In this document: positions 1-6,754 of the stretch, one piece after another
How the letters are laid out: the number at the start of each line of letters is the position of its first letter
How positions within the stretch are numbered: the first letter of the stretch is position 1
Source: H2-BAC3 sp045863035
GTDB taxonomy: Bacteria > Bacteroidota > Ignavibacteria > Ignavibacteriales > Ignavibacteriaceae
Assembly: GCA_045863035.1 (NCBI GenBank)
Contig: BTUV01000110.1
Span: 1-8,481, forward strand
Direction of reading: 5' to 3'
DNA length: 8,481 bases
The notes under the pieces: model-generated
Told to the model about the DNA's origin: nothing
The model's input: only the letters and a program-made list of their open reading frames with translations
Database searches by the model: none
Translations under genes and position numbers: made by a program

Positions 1-61
1 CCTTTGTGTTAAATTTCTTTTTTGCGGTGAGTTCGAGGACCGCTAATAATTCTTCATTACA

Positions 62-913
62 TCAAAATTCCACCGGAATAATCATCATTGAGTTTACCGG
101 TTTTTCGTTAATGCGCGCGGGCAGGTAGCGTGCGTAATAAACTGCTATCTCTGCCGCTTCATCACAACCGCCGCCGATTCCCTTAATTACCTCAGCATGC
201 ACGGCTTCTCCGTTCCGGTCTAACAGTACGCGCACTTCAACTGTTCCGGTAATGCCTTTCTTCTTTGCTGCCTCCGGAACCACACGCTTATTCTGAATAG
301 CATATATACCCCCGACCGGTTCCGCGGGAACGTCTGCCGTAAGAAAAAAAGCCGGGTCATCCTCGGCAATCAGATGTGAGCGGTGAGTATGAGAAGGAGT
401 GTTGCGCGCCGGTTTTGTATCAATTTCTTTCACGGGGGGTCTCACCGAACCCTCTTTTAAGGTCGGAAAGGTTACTTCCTCTTCAGTGCCGGATATTTCT
501 TCCGCTATATATACCGGTGCGTCACTCTGCCTCACTCCCTCGCTGTAAAAAAAGTCAGTAAGAATTTTACCGGTGCTGTCAAAGCTGGTTTTCGGTCCTT
601 CAAGTTTTCCTTTTTGTATATTAAAAAACTCTTTAAGCTGTCCGTTTTCAAAATAACGGTTTACGGCTCCCTCAATCCGGCCTGCCTGATAGGTAATACT
701 TTCCCTGATGCGCCCTGCCTGGTAATAAAAGAGCGCCTCTCCTTCCCGAAGTCCGTTTGTCAGTATAACGCGGGAGGATACTGAGCCGTCTTCAAAATAT
801 GTATATACAGTATCTGACTGCGCGCTGAGGGAAGGCGCGGAAAAGATGAATAACAGCAGCGCCCAGCAAGGCAGCAGTCCGCAAAACGAGCGTTCTGTAA
901 AAAAGCGCCTCAT
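62..913 (-). CDS. Periplasmic MORN-repeat protein with TonB C-terminal domain
   Basis: This is a 283-residue protein. Residues 1-31 form a signal peptide or N-terminal anchor: basic start, hydrophobic core near 12-26, possible cleavage after SLSA. Residues 38-128 hold about four degenerate MORN/YwqK-like repeats of roughly 23 residues (YFEDGSV, YYQAGRI, YFENGQL, FDSTGKI, each followed by a G-x-x-EG-type turn). A polar Pro/Thr/His-rich linker spans about 130-195. Residues 199-283 match a TonB C-terminal domain: EPVGGI, then VVPEAAKKKGITGTVEVRVLLDRNG, the GIGGGCDEAA segment, and a final IPVEF strand. Family knowledge says TonB C-terminal domains touch outer-membrane or envelope partners. The actual partner is unknown, and there is no ExbB/ExbD here. 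The ATG shares one base with the stop of the upstream gene (TGATG) and has no visible Shine-Dalgarno, so translation probably depends on re-initiation. No terminator is visible in the 61 bases after the stop. Confidence 0.85.
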   Translation of the reverse strand: MRRFFTERSFCGLLPCWALLLFIFSAPSLSAQSDTVYTYFEDGSVSSRVILTNGLREGEALFYYQAGRIRESITYQAGRIEGAVNRYFENGQLKEFFNIQKGKLEGPKTSFDSTGKILTDFFYSEGVRQSDAPVYIAEEISGTEEEVTFPTLKEGSVRPPVKEIDTKPARNTPSHTHRSHLIAEDDPAFFLTADVPAEPVGGIYAIQNKRVVPEAAKKKGITGTVEVRVLLDRNGEAVHAEVIKGIGGGCDEAAEIAVYYARYLPARINEKPVNSMMIIPVEF

Positions 914-1422
914 CAGTCGTGTATATACAAAGGCGCAAGCACCGTTAAGAGAAACGTGAGAACGGCAAGGGCAACAAAGAAAAAAGAAACTTCAGCCGCG
1001 TGGTCAAGCGCGTTGAAATACCTGAGCAGCCAGTTCCAGTCATGCTGCACATTCGGGGGACCAAAAAGCTCGAGTTTCATTTCCCGCGCGTCAGCAGCAT
1101 AAACACTGATGTTGATGAATGAATGACCCAGCAGAAACATCGCCGACTGGAACAAAACCCTCATATAATTCACATAGAAAAATATAATTAGCAGAACCGG
1201 TATAATTATCTGCATCAGAGTTCCGCCGAGGAACATGATCAGCTCACCGAAGAAGCCAAGCAGGATATGTCCGGCTTCGTGAACAACCAGATGAAAATAG
1301 TCAAGCAGAGTGTAAGAACGCTCATAAAGAAAATATATACCCGCGAGAAGAAAAAGCAGCGAGGGTATCCAACGCTTTACTTCATCCCATCCGGTGTGGG
1401 TTCTTGCGCCGTCAGTTATCAT
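913..1422 (-). CDS. Small integral-membrane HEAGH protein, M50 peptidase-like
   Basis: This 169-residue hydrophobic protein has likely membrane segments near 18-33, 40-65, 68-90 and 143-166. The zinc-site pattern HExxH is present as H48-E-A-G-H52 inside a membrane segment, as in M50 (site-2-protease-like) intramembrane metalloproteases. GGTLMQIIIP (66-75), YAADAR (108-113) and HDWNWLL (127-133) are further conserved-looking motifs. The classical M50 second motif (LDG or NPDG) is not obvious; D111 or the H127/D128 pair might supply the missing ligand, which is inference. At 169 residues it is shorter than typical S2P proteases and has no PDZ domain. It lies 39 bases downstream of trhO and overlaps the TonB/MORN gene by one base, so the three are probably co-transcribed. 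The ATG at 1422 has a weak GAGAAG upstream. Proteolytic activity is not proven; it could be a non-catalytic membrane relative. Confidence 0.68.
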   Translation of the reverse strand: MITDGARTHTGWDEVKRWIPSLLFLLAGIYFLYERSYTLLDYFHLVVHEAGHILLGFFGELIMFLGGTLMQIIIPVLLIIFFYVNYMRVLFQSAMFLLGHSFINISVYAADAREMKLELFGPPNVQHDWNWLLRYFNALDHAAEVSFFFVALAVLTFLLTVLAPLYIHD

Positions 1423-1461
1423 GAAATGCAGCTTCTCATTAAATGTATAAATAGATTTCTG

Positions 1462-2352
1462 TTAGTCGTATTTACGGGGACGTTTGTTCGGCGAGGCAAC
1501 ACACTCCGGCGAGCAACAGTAGTGATGTTCTTCCCGGCAGGATTTGCAAACCACAAAAATTTTATCGCACTCAAGGTTATGGCAGTTAATATAGTATGCA
1601 GTCGGGGTGTGACAGTAATGGCACCGGGCTGTGTATTTCAGATATTCCTTAGTGTTTGGCTCAACCACTTTCCTGTCATCAAAGACAAACATACCTCCCC
1701 TCCAATAAGTATCAGGGTACTGCTGAATAAAATTGAGAATACCTCCCTCAATCTGAAAAACATTCTTAAAGCCCTTTTGCACCATATAAGCGGTGGCTTT
1801 TTCGCAGCGTATGCCGCCGGTGCAGTAGGTCACAATCGTTTTATCCTTATACCGTTCAAGCTCCTCAACTACACGAGGCCACTCCCGGAAATTTTCCATT
1901 TCCGGAATTATGGCGTTTTCAAAATGACCAATGCGGGCTTCGTAGGTATTCCGGGTGTCAACTATTACAAAATCCTCCCCTTTTTCATACATAGCCACTA
2001 ATTCAGCCGGTTTAAGCCGTTTCCCCCCTTTTTCCGGATTGATATCATCTACCCCCATGTGAATCAGCTCTTTTTTAAGCCGGACGTGCATTTTCCTGAA
2101 GGCAAAATCTTCACATTCCGACTCCTTAAACCAGATATCACTAAACCGGGGAAAATGCTTCAGATATTTTTTATAATTCTCAATGGCTGAAATTCGCCCT
2201 GTTATGTTGCCGTTAATCCCCTCATGCGAAACATAGACTTTTCCCCTCAGCCCGTGATAGTGGCAGTACTGCAAATGGTCATCCAGAAAGGTCCGGGGAT
2301 TATCCATCCGGGCGAATTTGTAAAAAGAAATTATGCGGAAATTGTTCTTCAT
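1462..2352 (-). CDS. trhO: tRNA uridine(34) hydroxylase TrhO (rhodanese-like, UPF0176)
   Basis: This 296-residue protein matches TrhO/YceA over its full length. The family makes 5-hydroxyuridine at tRNA position 34 in an oxygen-dependent reaction, an early step towards mo5U/cmo5U wobble modifications, and acts in the cytoplasm. Residues 1-100 are the acylphosphatase-like N-terminal domain (FYKFARMDNP, then GKVYVSHEGINGNITG). Residues about 112-215 are the rhodanese domain, with VDTRNTYEARIGHF at 131-144 and the active-site loop CTGGIRCEKA at 177-186; C177 is the expected catalytic cysteine and C183 the second conserved one. Residues 244-284 are cysteine-rich (C244, C247, C257, C262, C269, C272, C279, C280, C284), probably a metal-binding tail. 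The lysine after GGKRLKP matches the family's pre-rhodanese linker. It is first in the leftward gene cluster. No strong Shine-Dalgarno precedes the ATG at 2352. The link to the two membrane/periplasmic genes behind it looks positional rather than functional. Confidence 0.95.
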   Translation of the reverse strand: MKNNFRIISFYKFARMDNPRTFLDDHLQYCHYHGLRGKVYVSHEGINGNITGRISAIENYKKYLKHFPRFSDIWFKESECEDFAFRKMHVRLKKELIHMGVDDINPEKGGKRLKPAELVAMYEKGEDFVIVDTRNTYEARIGHFENAIIPEMENFREWPRVVEELERYKDKTIVTYCTGGIRCEKATAYMVQKGFKNVFQIEGGILNFIQQYPDTYWRGGMFVFDDRKVVEPNTKEYLKYTARCHYCHTPTAYYINCHNLECDKIFVVCKSCREEHHYCCSPECVASPNKRPRKYD

Positions 2353-2384
2353 TCAGGGCTTATAAAAGTAAAATACACGAACAG

Positions 2385-2414
2385 TAAAATTACAAAAAGC
2401 CGGGATAATCCGGC
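2385..2414 (-). terminator. Candidate intrinsic terminator or attenuator upstream of trhO
   Basis: Read on the minus strand, GCCGG (2414-2410), a six-base loop and CCGGC (2403-2399) form a 5-bp GC-only stem, followed by TTTTTG and a further T-rich run down to about 2385. The stem is short, so this is a weak call. There is no minus-strand gene just upstream that would need it. It would therefore end a leader or small RNA from 2415-2600, or attenuate trhO transcription from an upstream promoter. Confidence 0.35.
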
Positions 2415-2710
2415 AGGTAAATCCTAAGCCGCGGGCGCTAACTTCTCCCTTGCCCCTGAACTAAAACCGGGAAGTCACTACGCGGCAGATTTAGCCCTGT
2501 AAAAACAGGGTGTCGCGGTCATCTCTGTCGCTCCGTCATGCTACAATCCGGGTTCCGTCTGAAAATACTGCCGCTATATATATCACTCCGGATTCGAAAA
2601 AAAATTATATATACCGGATTTTTTCCATATCCGTTCATTTTTTACTGCTGTGCCCTGAGTCAGTCAGCCGCCGGAAAAATGCCCCTCCGGGTTGGTTTTT
2701 AAGCCGTAAT
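2415..2710. other. Intergenic region rich in hairpins, no convincing gene
   Basis: This is the part of the trhO to T9SS-protein gap with no gene I accept. It holds a nested hairpin at 2481-2517. AATCCGG at 2545-2551 could pair with CCGGATT at 2588-2594, or with a second CCGGATT at 2614-2620 that is followed by T6. A small CCGGA/TCCGG hairpin lies at 2671-2690, near a T5. One plus-strand frame from 2425 reads in a protein-like way but has stops at 2500, 2558 and 2656, so it is not an intact gene. The region may be an interspersed intergenic repeat, a structured leader, or a non-coding RNA. I could not match it to tmRNA, RNase P RNA, SRP RNA or 6S RNA. Confidence 0.5.
2481..2517. repeat. Nested inverted repeat (two-tier hairpin)
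   Basis: CGCGGCA (2481-2487) pairs with TGTCGCG (2511-2517), 7 bp with one G-T wobble. Inside, CCCTGT (2495-2500) pairs perfectly with ACAGGG (2505-2510) around an AAAA loop. The two helices are separated by a 7-base bulge on the left side only and stack directly on the right. No T-tract follows on either strand, so it does not look like a terminator. Confidence 0.6.
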
Positions 2711-2739
2711 TTGATAAATTCAAAGCCAAATTGAATAAT
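2711..2739 (+). promoter_or_regulatory. Candidate sigma70-like promoter for the T9SS cargo gene
   Basis: TTGATA (2711-2716) and AATAAT (2734-2739) each match five of six consensus bases and are separated by exactly 17 bases. Transcription would start near 2746, giving a leader of about 40 bases before the ATG at 2788. Some FCB bacteria use a different -33/-7 consensus (TTTG and TAnnTTTG), and no clear example of that was found here. Confidence 0.45.
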
Positions 2740-2787
2740 TCTTACAAAGTTTTCAAATATCATCAATAATTAAACAAAGAAGGATGT

Positions 2788-5733
2788 ATGAACAGAAAAT
2801 TACTTCTCCTCCTGGTTGTTTTCCTCTCCACAGCAGTGTTTTCGTACGCGCTCACCGGAAATATCAGCGTTAATGGCGATGGAAACAAAAATCTGACCCT
2901 CAGCTCATCGAATACCGATGAACTGCCGGGCAACCAGACAACCTCAGCCCTACAGGGCACCTATTACATCGGCGCAGCCGGAACCGCTCCGGGCGGAACC
3001 GACCCTCACTTTCTTTCATTCAGGGCCGCTCTTGATACCATCAATGCAAGCTCTATTACCGGTGACTGTATCTTTTACATCACCAGCAATATAACCGAAA
3101 CGTATGCAGACTCTCGCGGTATCGGTCTTGCCATTGATCCGGGCTCATTCACCATTACCTTTAAGCCCTATACCGGTGTTCAGCCGGTAATTACCTTCAA
3201 CTACCCGACCGACCTTAACGGCGGACCTTCCGGTGCTTTTGTTATCGGTATTCCGGGTAACGGAAATGTCGCCTGGGACAGCATGAGAGCCACAAGAAAT
3301 ATCATCATTGATGGTTCAAACACTCCCGGAGGCACAACTCGCGATTTGACCCTCCAGTCTGACACTTTGGCACAGCGTAACGCAATGCCCCTGGTCATCG
3401 TCGGTGACGTTGCGAATGTTATTGTGAAAAACACTAATATCTACTACAAAGTAAAAACTGTCAGTACATCCGGCAACCTCTTCATCGGAGCTGTCATGAT
3501 TCGTCATCGTAACTACCTTGGCGTTGACTGGGTGCCACACGATATACTGTTCCAAAACAATCACCTCAGCAGTAATTTTGATGGTGTTGCTCAGAATGCC
3601 CAGGGTTATGGTGTCTATCAGTCAGGCACACCGCTTCCGGCGGATTATCCCTCTGCAATAACCCTTTCTAAGAACCTTATTGAGGGCAAAAGAAGATCAG
3701 TTGCTCTTTACCGCGCCGGAAGTCATATTCTTGATGGAAATACTTTTGTGCTGAATCAGAATGTTGTCGCGAATACCACCAATGAGGCGGTTTTAGCGGT
3801 TGATGTTGATACAAATTCAATTGTTTTTCTTACAAACAACAAATTTTCTAAGGTTTCCTCAATGACCAATGGCACCAACGTAGGTAATACCGCCCTTAGC
3901 ATTGAGACTTTCGGAACCTACTATGTTTTCAACAATTTCTTTTACGGATTTGAGCTCACCGCCGCCAATCCTGTTGCATATATGCGCGGCATCAAAAACA
4001 GCTCGCCTAACGCTACTCTTTATGCCCTTCATAATTCAATATATATGAACGACATTCCCGCCGGCGGAACTGTTGCTTACAATGGTATGTATATATCGGA
4101 CGGCGCCAACACTATTGCTAACAACATTGTTTACAATGCTATTGTTGACTTTCCGGCTTATTGCATCAGCAGAATCGGCGCGCTTGGCACCCTTGCCTCA
4201 GACTATAATGACTTCTATTATAGTGATGCAACCAACGGTAACGTTGGCTTCTGGGATTTGGCAGCTACTCAGACACTTGCTGCATGGAGAACTGCTTCAT
4301 CACAGGATTCAAATTCTGTTTCCAAGGCAGTTACCTTTACCTCCCTGACAGATCTGCACTTAACAGGCAGCTCAAACGGAGACGCTGATCTGGCGGGAGC
4401 TCCCCTGGCAGGTGTTGTTATTGATATTGACGGAGATACCCGCAGTACCTTAAAACCTTATATGGGTGCTGATGAGGCAAGTATCTCTCTTGAACCACCA
4501 GCTTCGACTGTTTTATTTACGGAGAATTTTGATTATCCTGTCGGCTCACTCCTTACCGCAAACGGCTGGACAGCTCACAGCGCTGGGGGCACTAACGCTC
4601 AGACCGTTGTTACTCCGGGGTTAAGCTACACCGGATATGAGCTCTCAGGCATTGGTAACTCCTCACGCTTTTTTACAACCGGTGAAGATGTAAATAAGAA
4701 TTATGATTCAGTTACCACCGGTTCTGTTTATGCTTTCTTAATGGCACGGTTTGACACCGTGAGCACCACCAAGGACTATTTCTTCCACCTCGGTCCCAAA
4801 ACATTAGGATCAACCTTCAGAGGACGTCTCTTTGCAAGAGCTGATGCATCAGGCGCACTTTCATTCGGCGTGAGCAAAGGTACTACCGTAGATACCATTA
4901 TTAACTGGACTCCTTACAGTTATGCCACCAACGCAACGTATCTTTTCGCAATGAAATATACATTTGTTGAGGGCGCAAACAATGATATCGTCAGTTTGTT
5001 CGTTAACCCGGTACTTAATGGTGTTGAGCCAACCGCCAATGTAGTTCATGTAGATGCGAACATAACCGATGCGACAGATATCGGTTCAGTAGCTATCCGT
5101 CAGGGAAGCAGCTCTGCAAGATTATACGGCGGAATTGACGGAATACAGATCAGAACCAACTGGCCGCTGGTTATTCCGGTTGAACTTACTTCATTTACTG
5201 CCTCAACAAGCGGAAATACGGTTCAGCTTGCATGGACAACGGCAACCGAAACCAACAACAGCGGGTTTTCAGTTGAAAGAAAATCCACCGATGGTAACTG
5301 GAGCACTGTTGCGTTTGTTGACGGTAAAGGCACAACTACCGCCCCGGCTTCGTATATATACACCGACCGCAATCTGAGCTCAGGCACCTATACCTATCGC
5401 CTGAAACAGATTGATTTTGACGGTTCATATACCTATTCAGATGAAGTAATGACCGATCTGACCGCTCCGGCTGAGTTTATGCTGAGCCAGAACTATCCGA
5501 ATCCGTTCAATCCTACTACAACCATTAAGTTCGGTATTCCGGCTGATGCAAGAGTAAAACTCGAGCTTTACGCTATCACCGGCGAAAAAGTTGCAACTCT
5601 GATTGACGGAGAAATGACAGCAGGTTATCACCAGTATCTGCTCAACGGTTCTAACCTCTCAACAGGTGTATATCTCTACCGCCTTACCGCGGGTGAATTC
5701 AGTTCAGTTAAAAAACTGATGCTGGTTAAGTAA
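2788..5733 (+). CDS. Secreted T9SS cargo: beta-helix, LamG-like, FN3-like, sorting tail
   Basis: This is a 981-residue exported protein. Residues 1-22 are a signal peptide (MNRK, then LLLLLVVFLSTAVFSYA). About 55-565 is a repetitive Asn/Gly-rich parallel beta-helix-like region with rungs such as NIIIDGSNT, NVIVKNTNIYY, ILFQNNHLSSN and TIANNIVYN. It closes with IDIDGDTR (545-552) and GADE (560-563), a common end motif of such proteins. From about 575 (FTENFDYPVGS) to 790 is a LamG/concanavalin-like beta-sandwich. About 797-890 (PVELTSFTA to SDEV) is an FN3-like module common before sorting tails. Residues 897-981 are a Por-type C-terminal sorting domain starting MLSQNYPNPFNP and ending KKLMLVK, which directs export and surface attachment through Type IX secretion. 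AAGGA at 2780-2784 is a close-set ribosome site. Substrate or adhesion target is unknown; no catalytic motif is visible. It has its own promoter candidate and terminator, so it is probably monocistronic. Confidence 0.9.
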   Translation: MNRKLLLLLVVFLSTAVFSYALTGNISVNGDGNKNLTLSSSNTDELPGNQTTSALQGTYYIGAAGTAPGGTDPHFLSFRAALDTINASSITGDCIFYITSNITETYADSRGIGLAIDPGSFTITFKPYTGVQPVITFNYPTDLNGGPSGAFVIGIPGNGNVAWDSMRATRNIIIDGSNTPGGTTRDLTLQSDTLAQRNAMPLVIVGDVANVIVKNTNIYYKVKTVSTSGNLFIGAVMIRHRNYLGVDWVPHDILFQNNHLSSNFDGVAQNAQGYGVYQSGTPLPADYPSAITLSKNLIEGKRRSVALYRAGSHILDGNTFVLNQNVVANTTNEAVLAVDVDTNSIVFLTNNKFSKVSSMTNGTNVGNTALSIETFGTYYVFNNFFYGFELTAANPVAYMRGIKNSSPNATLYALHNSIYMNDIPAGGTVAYNGMYISDGANTIANNIVYNAIVDFPAYCISRIGALGTLASDYNDFYYSDATNGNVGFWDLAATQTLAAWRTASSQDSNSVSKAVTFTSLTDLHLTGSSNGDADLAGAPLAGVVIDIDGDTRSTLKPYMGADEASISLEPPASTVLFTENFDYPVGSLLTANGWTAHSAGGTNAQTVVTPGLSYTGYELSGIGNSSRFFTTGEDVNKNYDSVTTGSVYAFLMARFDTVSTTKDYFFHLGPKTLGSTFRGRLFARADASGALSFGVSKGTTVDTIINWTPYSYATNATYLFAMKYTFVEGANNDIVSLFVNPVLNGVEPTANVVHVDANITDATDIGSVAIRQGSSSARLYGGIDGIQIRTNWPLVIPVELTSFTASTSGNTVQLAWTTATETNNSGFSVERKSTDGNWSTVAFVDGKGTTTAPASYIYTDRNLSSGTYTYRLKQIDFDGSYTYSDEVMTDLTAPAEFMLSQNYPNPFNPTTTIKFGIPADARVKLELYAITGEKVATLIDGEMTAGYHQYLLNGSNLSTGVYLYRLTAGEFSSVKKLMLVK

Positions 5734-5755
5734 GAGAATATCTCTTCTGATTTCT

Positions 5756-5795
5756 AATCCGGTGTTTGCCTCTGCGCGGACACCGGATTTTTTTT
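5756..5795 (+). terminator. Intrinsic terminator of the T9SS cargo gene
   Basis: AATCCGGTGT (5756-5765) pairs perfectly over 10 bp with ACACCGGATT (5780-5789) around a 14-base loop, and eight T residues run from 5788 to 5795. It begins 22 bases after the stop codon. A smaller AAGAGA/TCTCTT hairpin (5732-5746) overlaps the stop codon itself. There is no T-tract on the minus strand, so it works in one direction only. Confidence 0.92.
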
Positions 5796-6161
5796 AATTA
5801 GGAATTAGTAATTAGTAATGGGGATTATATATATAGCGGTAACAACTCTTTGCGGCCTTGCGCGAAGTTTTCCGGGGAGAATGGTCCGCTGATCTTAAAC
5901 GAATCGGAAAATCAATATACAATGTGCAATTTACAATGAACAATGTACAGAAAGGAATTAGGAGTTAGTAAGGAGTAATTAGTAATGGGGAATATATATG
6001 GCGGAAACAACTCTTTGCGGCCCTGCGCGGGATTTTCCGGGGAGAATGGTCCGCTGATCTTAAACGAATCGAAAAATCAATATACAATGTGCAATTTACA
6101 ATGAACAATGTACAGAAAGGAATTAGGAGTTAGTAAGGAGTAATTAGTAATGGGAAATATA
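5795..6161. repeat. Heptad-periodic DNA (7-bp degenerate tandem repeats)
   Basis: Three stretches read as consecutive 7-base words with no phase slip: four at 5795-5822, twelve at 5913-5996 and twelve at 6078-6161. The left half uses CAATNNN words (CAATATA, CAATGTG, CAATTTA, CAATGAA, CAATGTA). The right half shifts to purine-rich words (GAATTAG, GAGTTAG, TAAGGAG, TAATTAG, TAATGGG). The second and third stretches are 165 bases apart. The pattern resembles the short tandemly repeated heptanucleotide families known between genes in cyanobacteria. Function is unknown and no coding frame survives. Confidence 0.85.
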
Positions 6162-6214
6162 TATAGCGGTAACAACTCTTTGCGGCCTTGCGCGAGGTTT
6201 TCCCGGGAGAATGG
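5801..6214. repeat. Tandem 153-165 bp intergenic modules, two full and one truncated
   Basis: Copy A is 5801-5953, copy B 5954-6118 and truncated copy C 6119-6214. Each is heptad DNA, then an AT run (such as TATATATAGCGG), then a GC-richer core containing ACAACTCTTTGCGGCC and a GAGAATGG end. Copies A and B continue through TCCGCTGATCTTAAACGAAT into CAATNNN heptads; C stops at GAGAATGG. Copies B and C share the longer heptad prefix, while A and C share the core variant TAACAACTC and GCCTTGCGCG, so the copies are mosaics. In A, AGCGG (5835-5839) and CCGCT (5886-5890) could close a stem. No gene lies in 5734-6226. Confidence 0.9.
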
Positions 6215-6223
6215 GGTTTTAAT

Positions 6224-6248
6224 TTTTCAACTTTTAACTTTTAACTTC
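6224..6248. repeat. Heptad repeat overlapping the 3' end of the TlpA-like gene
   Basis: TTTTCAA, CTTTTAA, CTTTTAA and CTTC run in exact 7-base phase. On the minus strand this DNA encodes the last residues (LKVKS) and the stop codon of the TlpA-like gene, so repeat expansion has defined or replaced its C-terminus. Confidence 0.7.
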
Positions 6249-6754
6249 TTCAGTTCTGCTTCAAACTCTTCATACGACTTCTTCCCTTCAAGTATCGCCT
6301 TCAGTTTTCCTTTTGCGTCATATATAAACGTGGCGGGTATTGCTCCTCCCCAGTCCGGACTTAAAAAGTTTATCAGCTTTTCATCACTTCGCTCTGTGTT
6401 TACCAATACCTTAAAGAAAACCGGCTGCTTTTTAAGAAAGGGTTTTATTTTTGTTTCAATCTCATCATCATAATCAATGCTAAGTCCCACTACTTCAATC
6501 TCTTTGTGCTTTTTTGCGAGTTTGTTAAGGTCTGGCATCTCTTCCTTACAGGGAATGCACCAGGTAGCCCATACGTTCAGCACAAGAATTTTACCCTTAC
6601 GCTCTTTGATGAGCTTTTGAAGTTCTTTTATTCCGGCTTTTGTAATTGTATCATTAGCAGGAGTCGCGGCAGATGAGACCGGTGCATAAGCAAGCAACAA
6701 GCTAAGCAAAATCGTTATCAGCATTGGGATGATTTGTCCTGAATGGTTCTTCAT
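6227..6754 (-). CDS. TlpA/ResA-like thiol-disulfide oxidoreductase, periplasmic
   Basis: The protein is 175 residues from ATG 6754. Residues 1-29 are a signal peptide or membrane anchor (MKNHSGQ, then a hydrophobic ITILLSLLLAY core, possible cleavage near VSSA). The rest is a thioredoxin fold: KILVLNVWATWCIPCKEEMP carries the redox pair C66 and C69 (CIPC), and GAIPATFIYD contains the cis-proline P140. TlpA/ResA proteins reduce or exchange disulfides outside the cytoplasm, for example during cytochrome c maturation; the partner here is unknown. Start choice is uncertain. A TTG at 6778, with AAAGGAAC upstream, would add eight residues (MFSAPPFF), whereas the chosen ATG follows a T-run with no Shine-Dalgarno but gives a normal MKN signal peptide. 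It lies 62 bases downstream of the redoxin gene with a hairpin between them. The C-terminal codons lie in heptad repeat DNA. Confidence 0.87.
   Translation of the reverse strand: MKNHSGQIIPMLITILLSLLLAYAPVSSAATPANDTITKAGIKELQKLIKERKGKILVLNVWATWCIPCKEEMPDLNKLAKKHKEIEVVGLSIDYDDEIETKIKPFLKKQPVFFKVLVNTERSDEKLINFLSPDWGGAIPATFIYDAKGKLKAILEGKKSYEEFEAELKKLKVKS

Noticed and set aside
12..45. Terminator for the leftward gene cluster in positions 1-61.
   Set aside because: GCGGT/ACCGC can form a short stem, but on the minus strand it is followed by A residues, not T.
1267..2001. 244-codon plus-strand open frame.
   Set aside because: It lies antisense to trhO and the HEAGH gene, which have clear family motifs. 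Its translation shows no domain and no ribosome site.
2400..2520. Cobalamin riboswitch on the minus strand upstream of trhO.
   Set aside because: Only a loose resemblance to the B12 box is present. The conserved core segments (such as GCCACTG and the GGGAA/GGTG region) are missing, and trhO has no link to cobalamin.
2510..2734. 74-codon plus-strand open frame in the intergenic region.
   Set aside because: It starts inside the nested hairpin, runs over the promoter candidate, and shows no motif or Shine-Dalgarno.
5801..6214. CRISPR-like array.
   Set aside because: The repeated units are 153-165 bp with no short repeat/unique spacer alternation, and no cas gene is in view.
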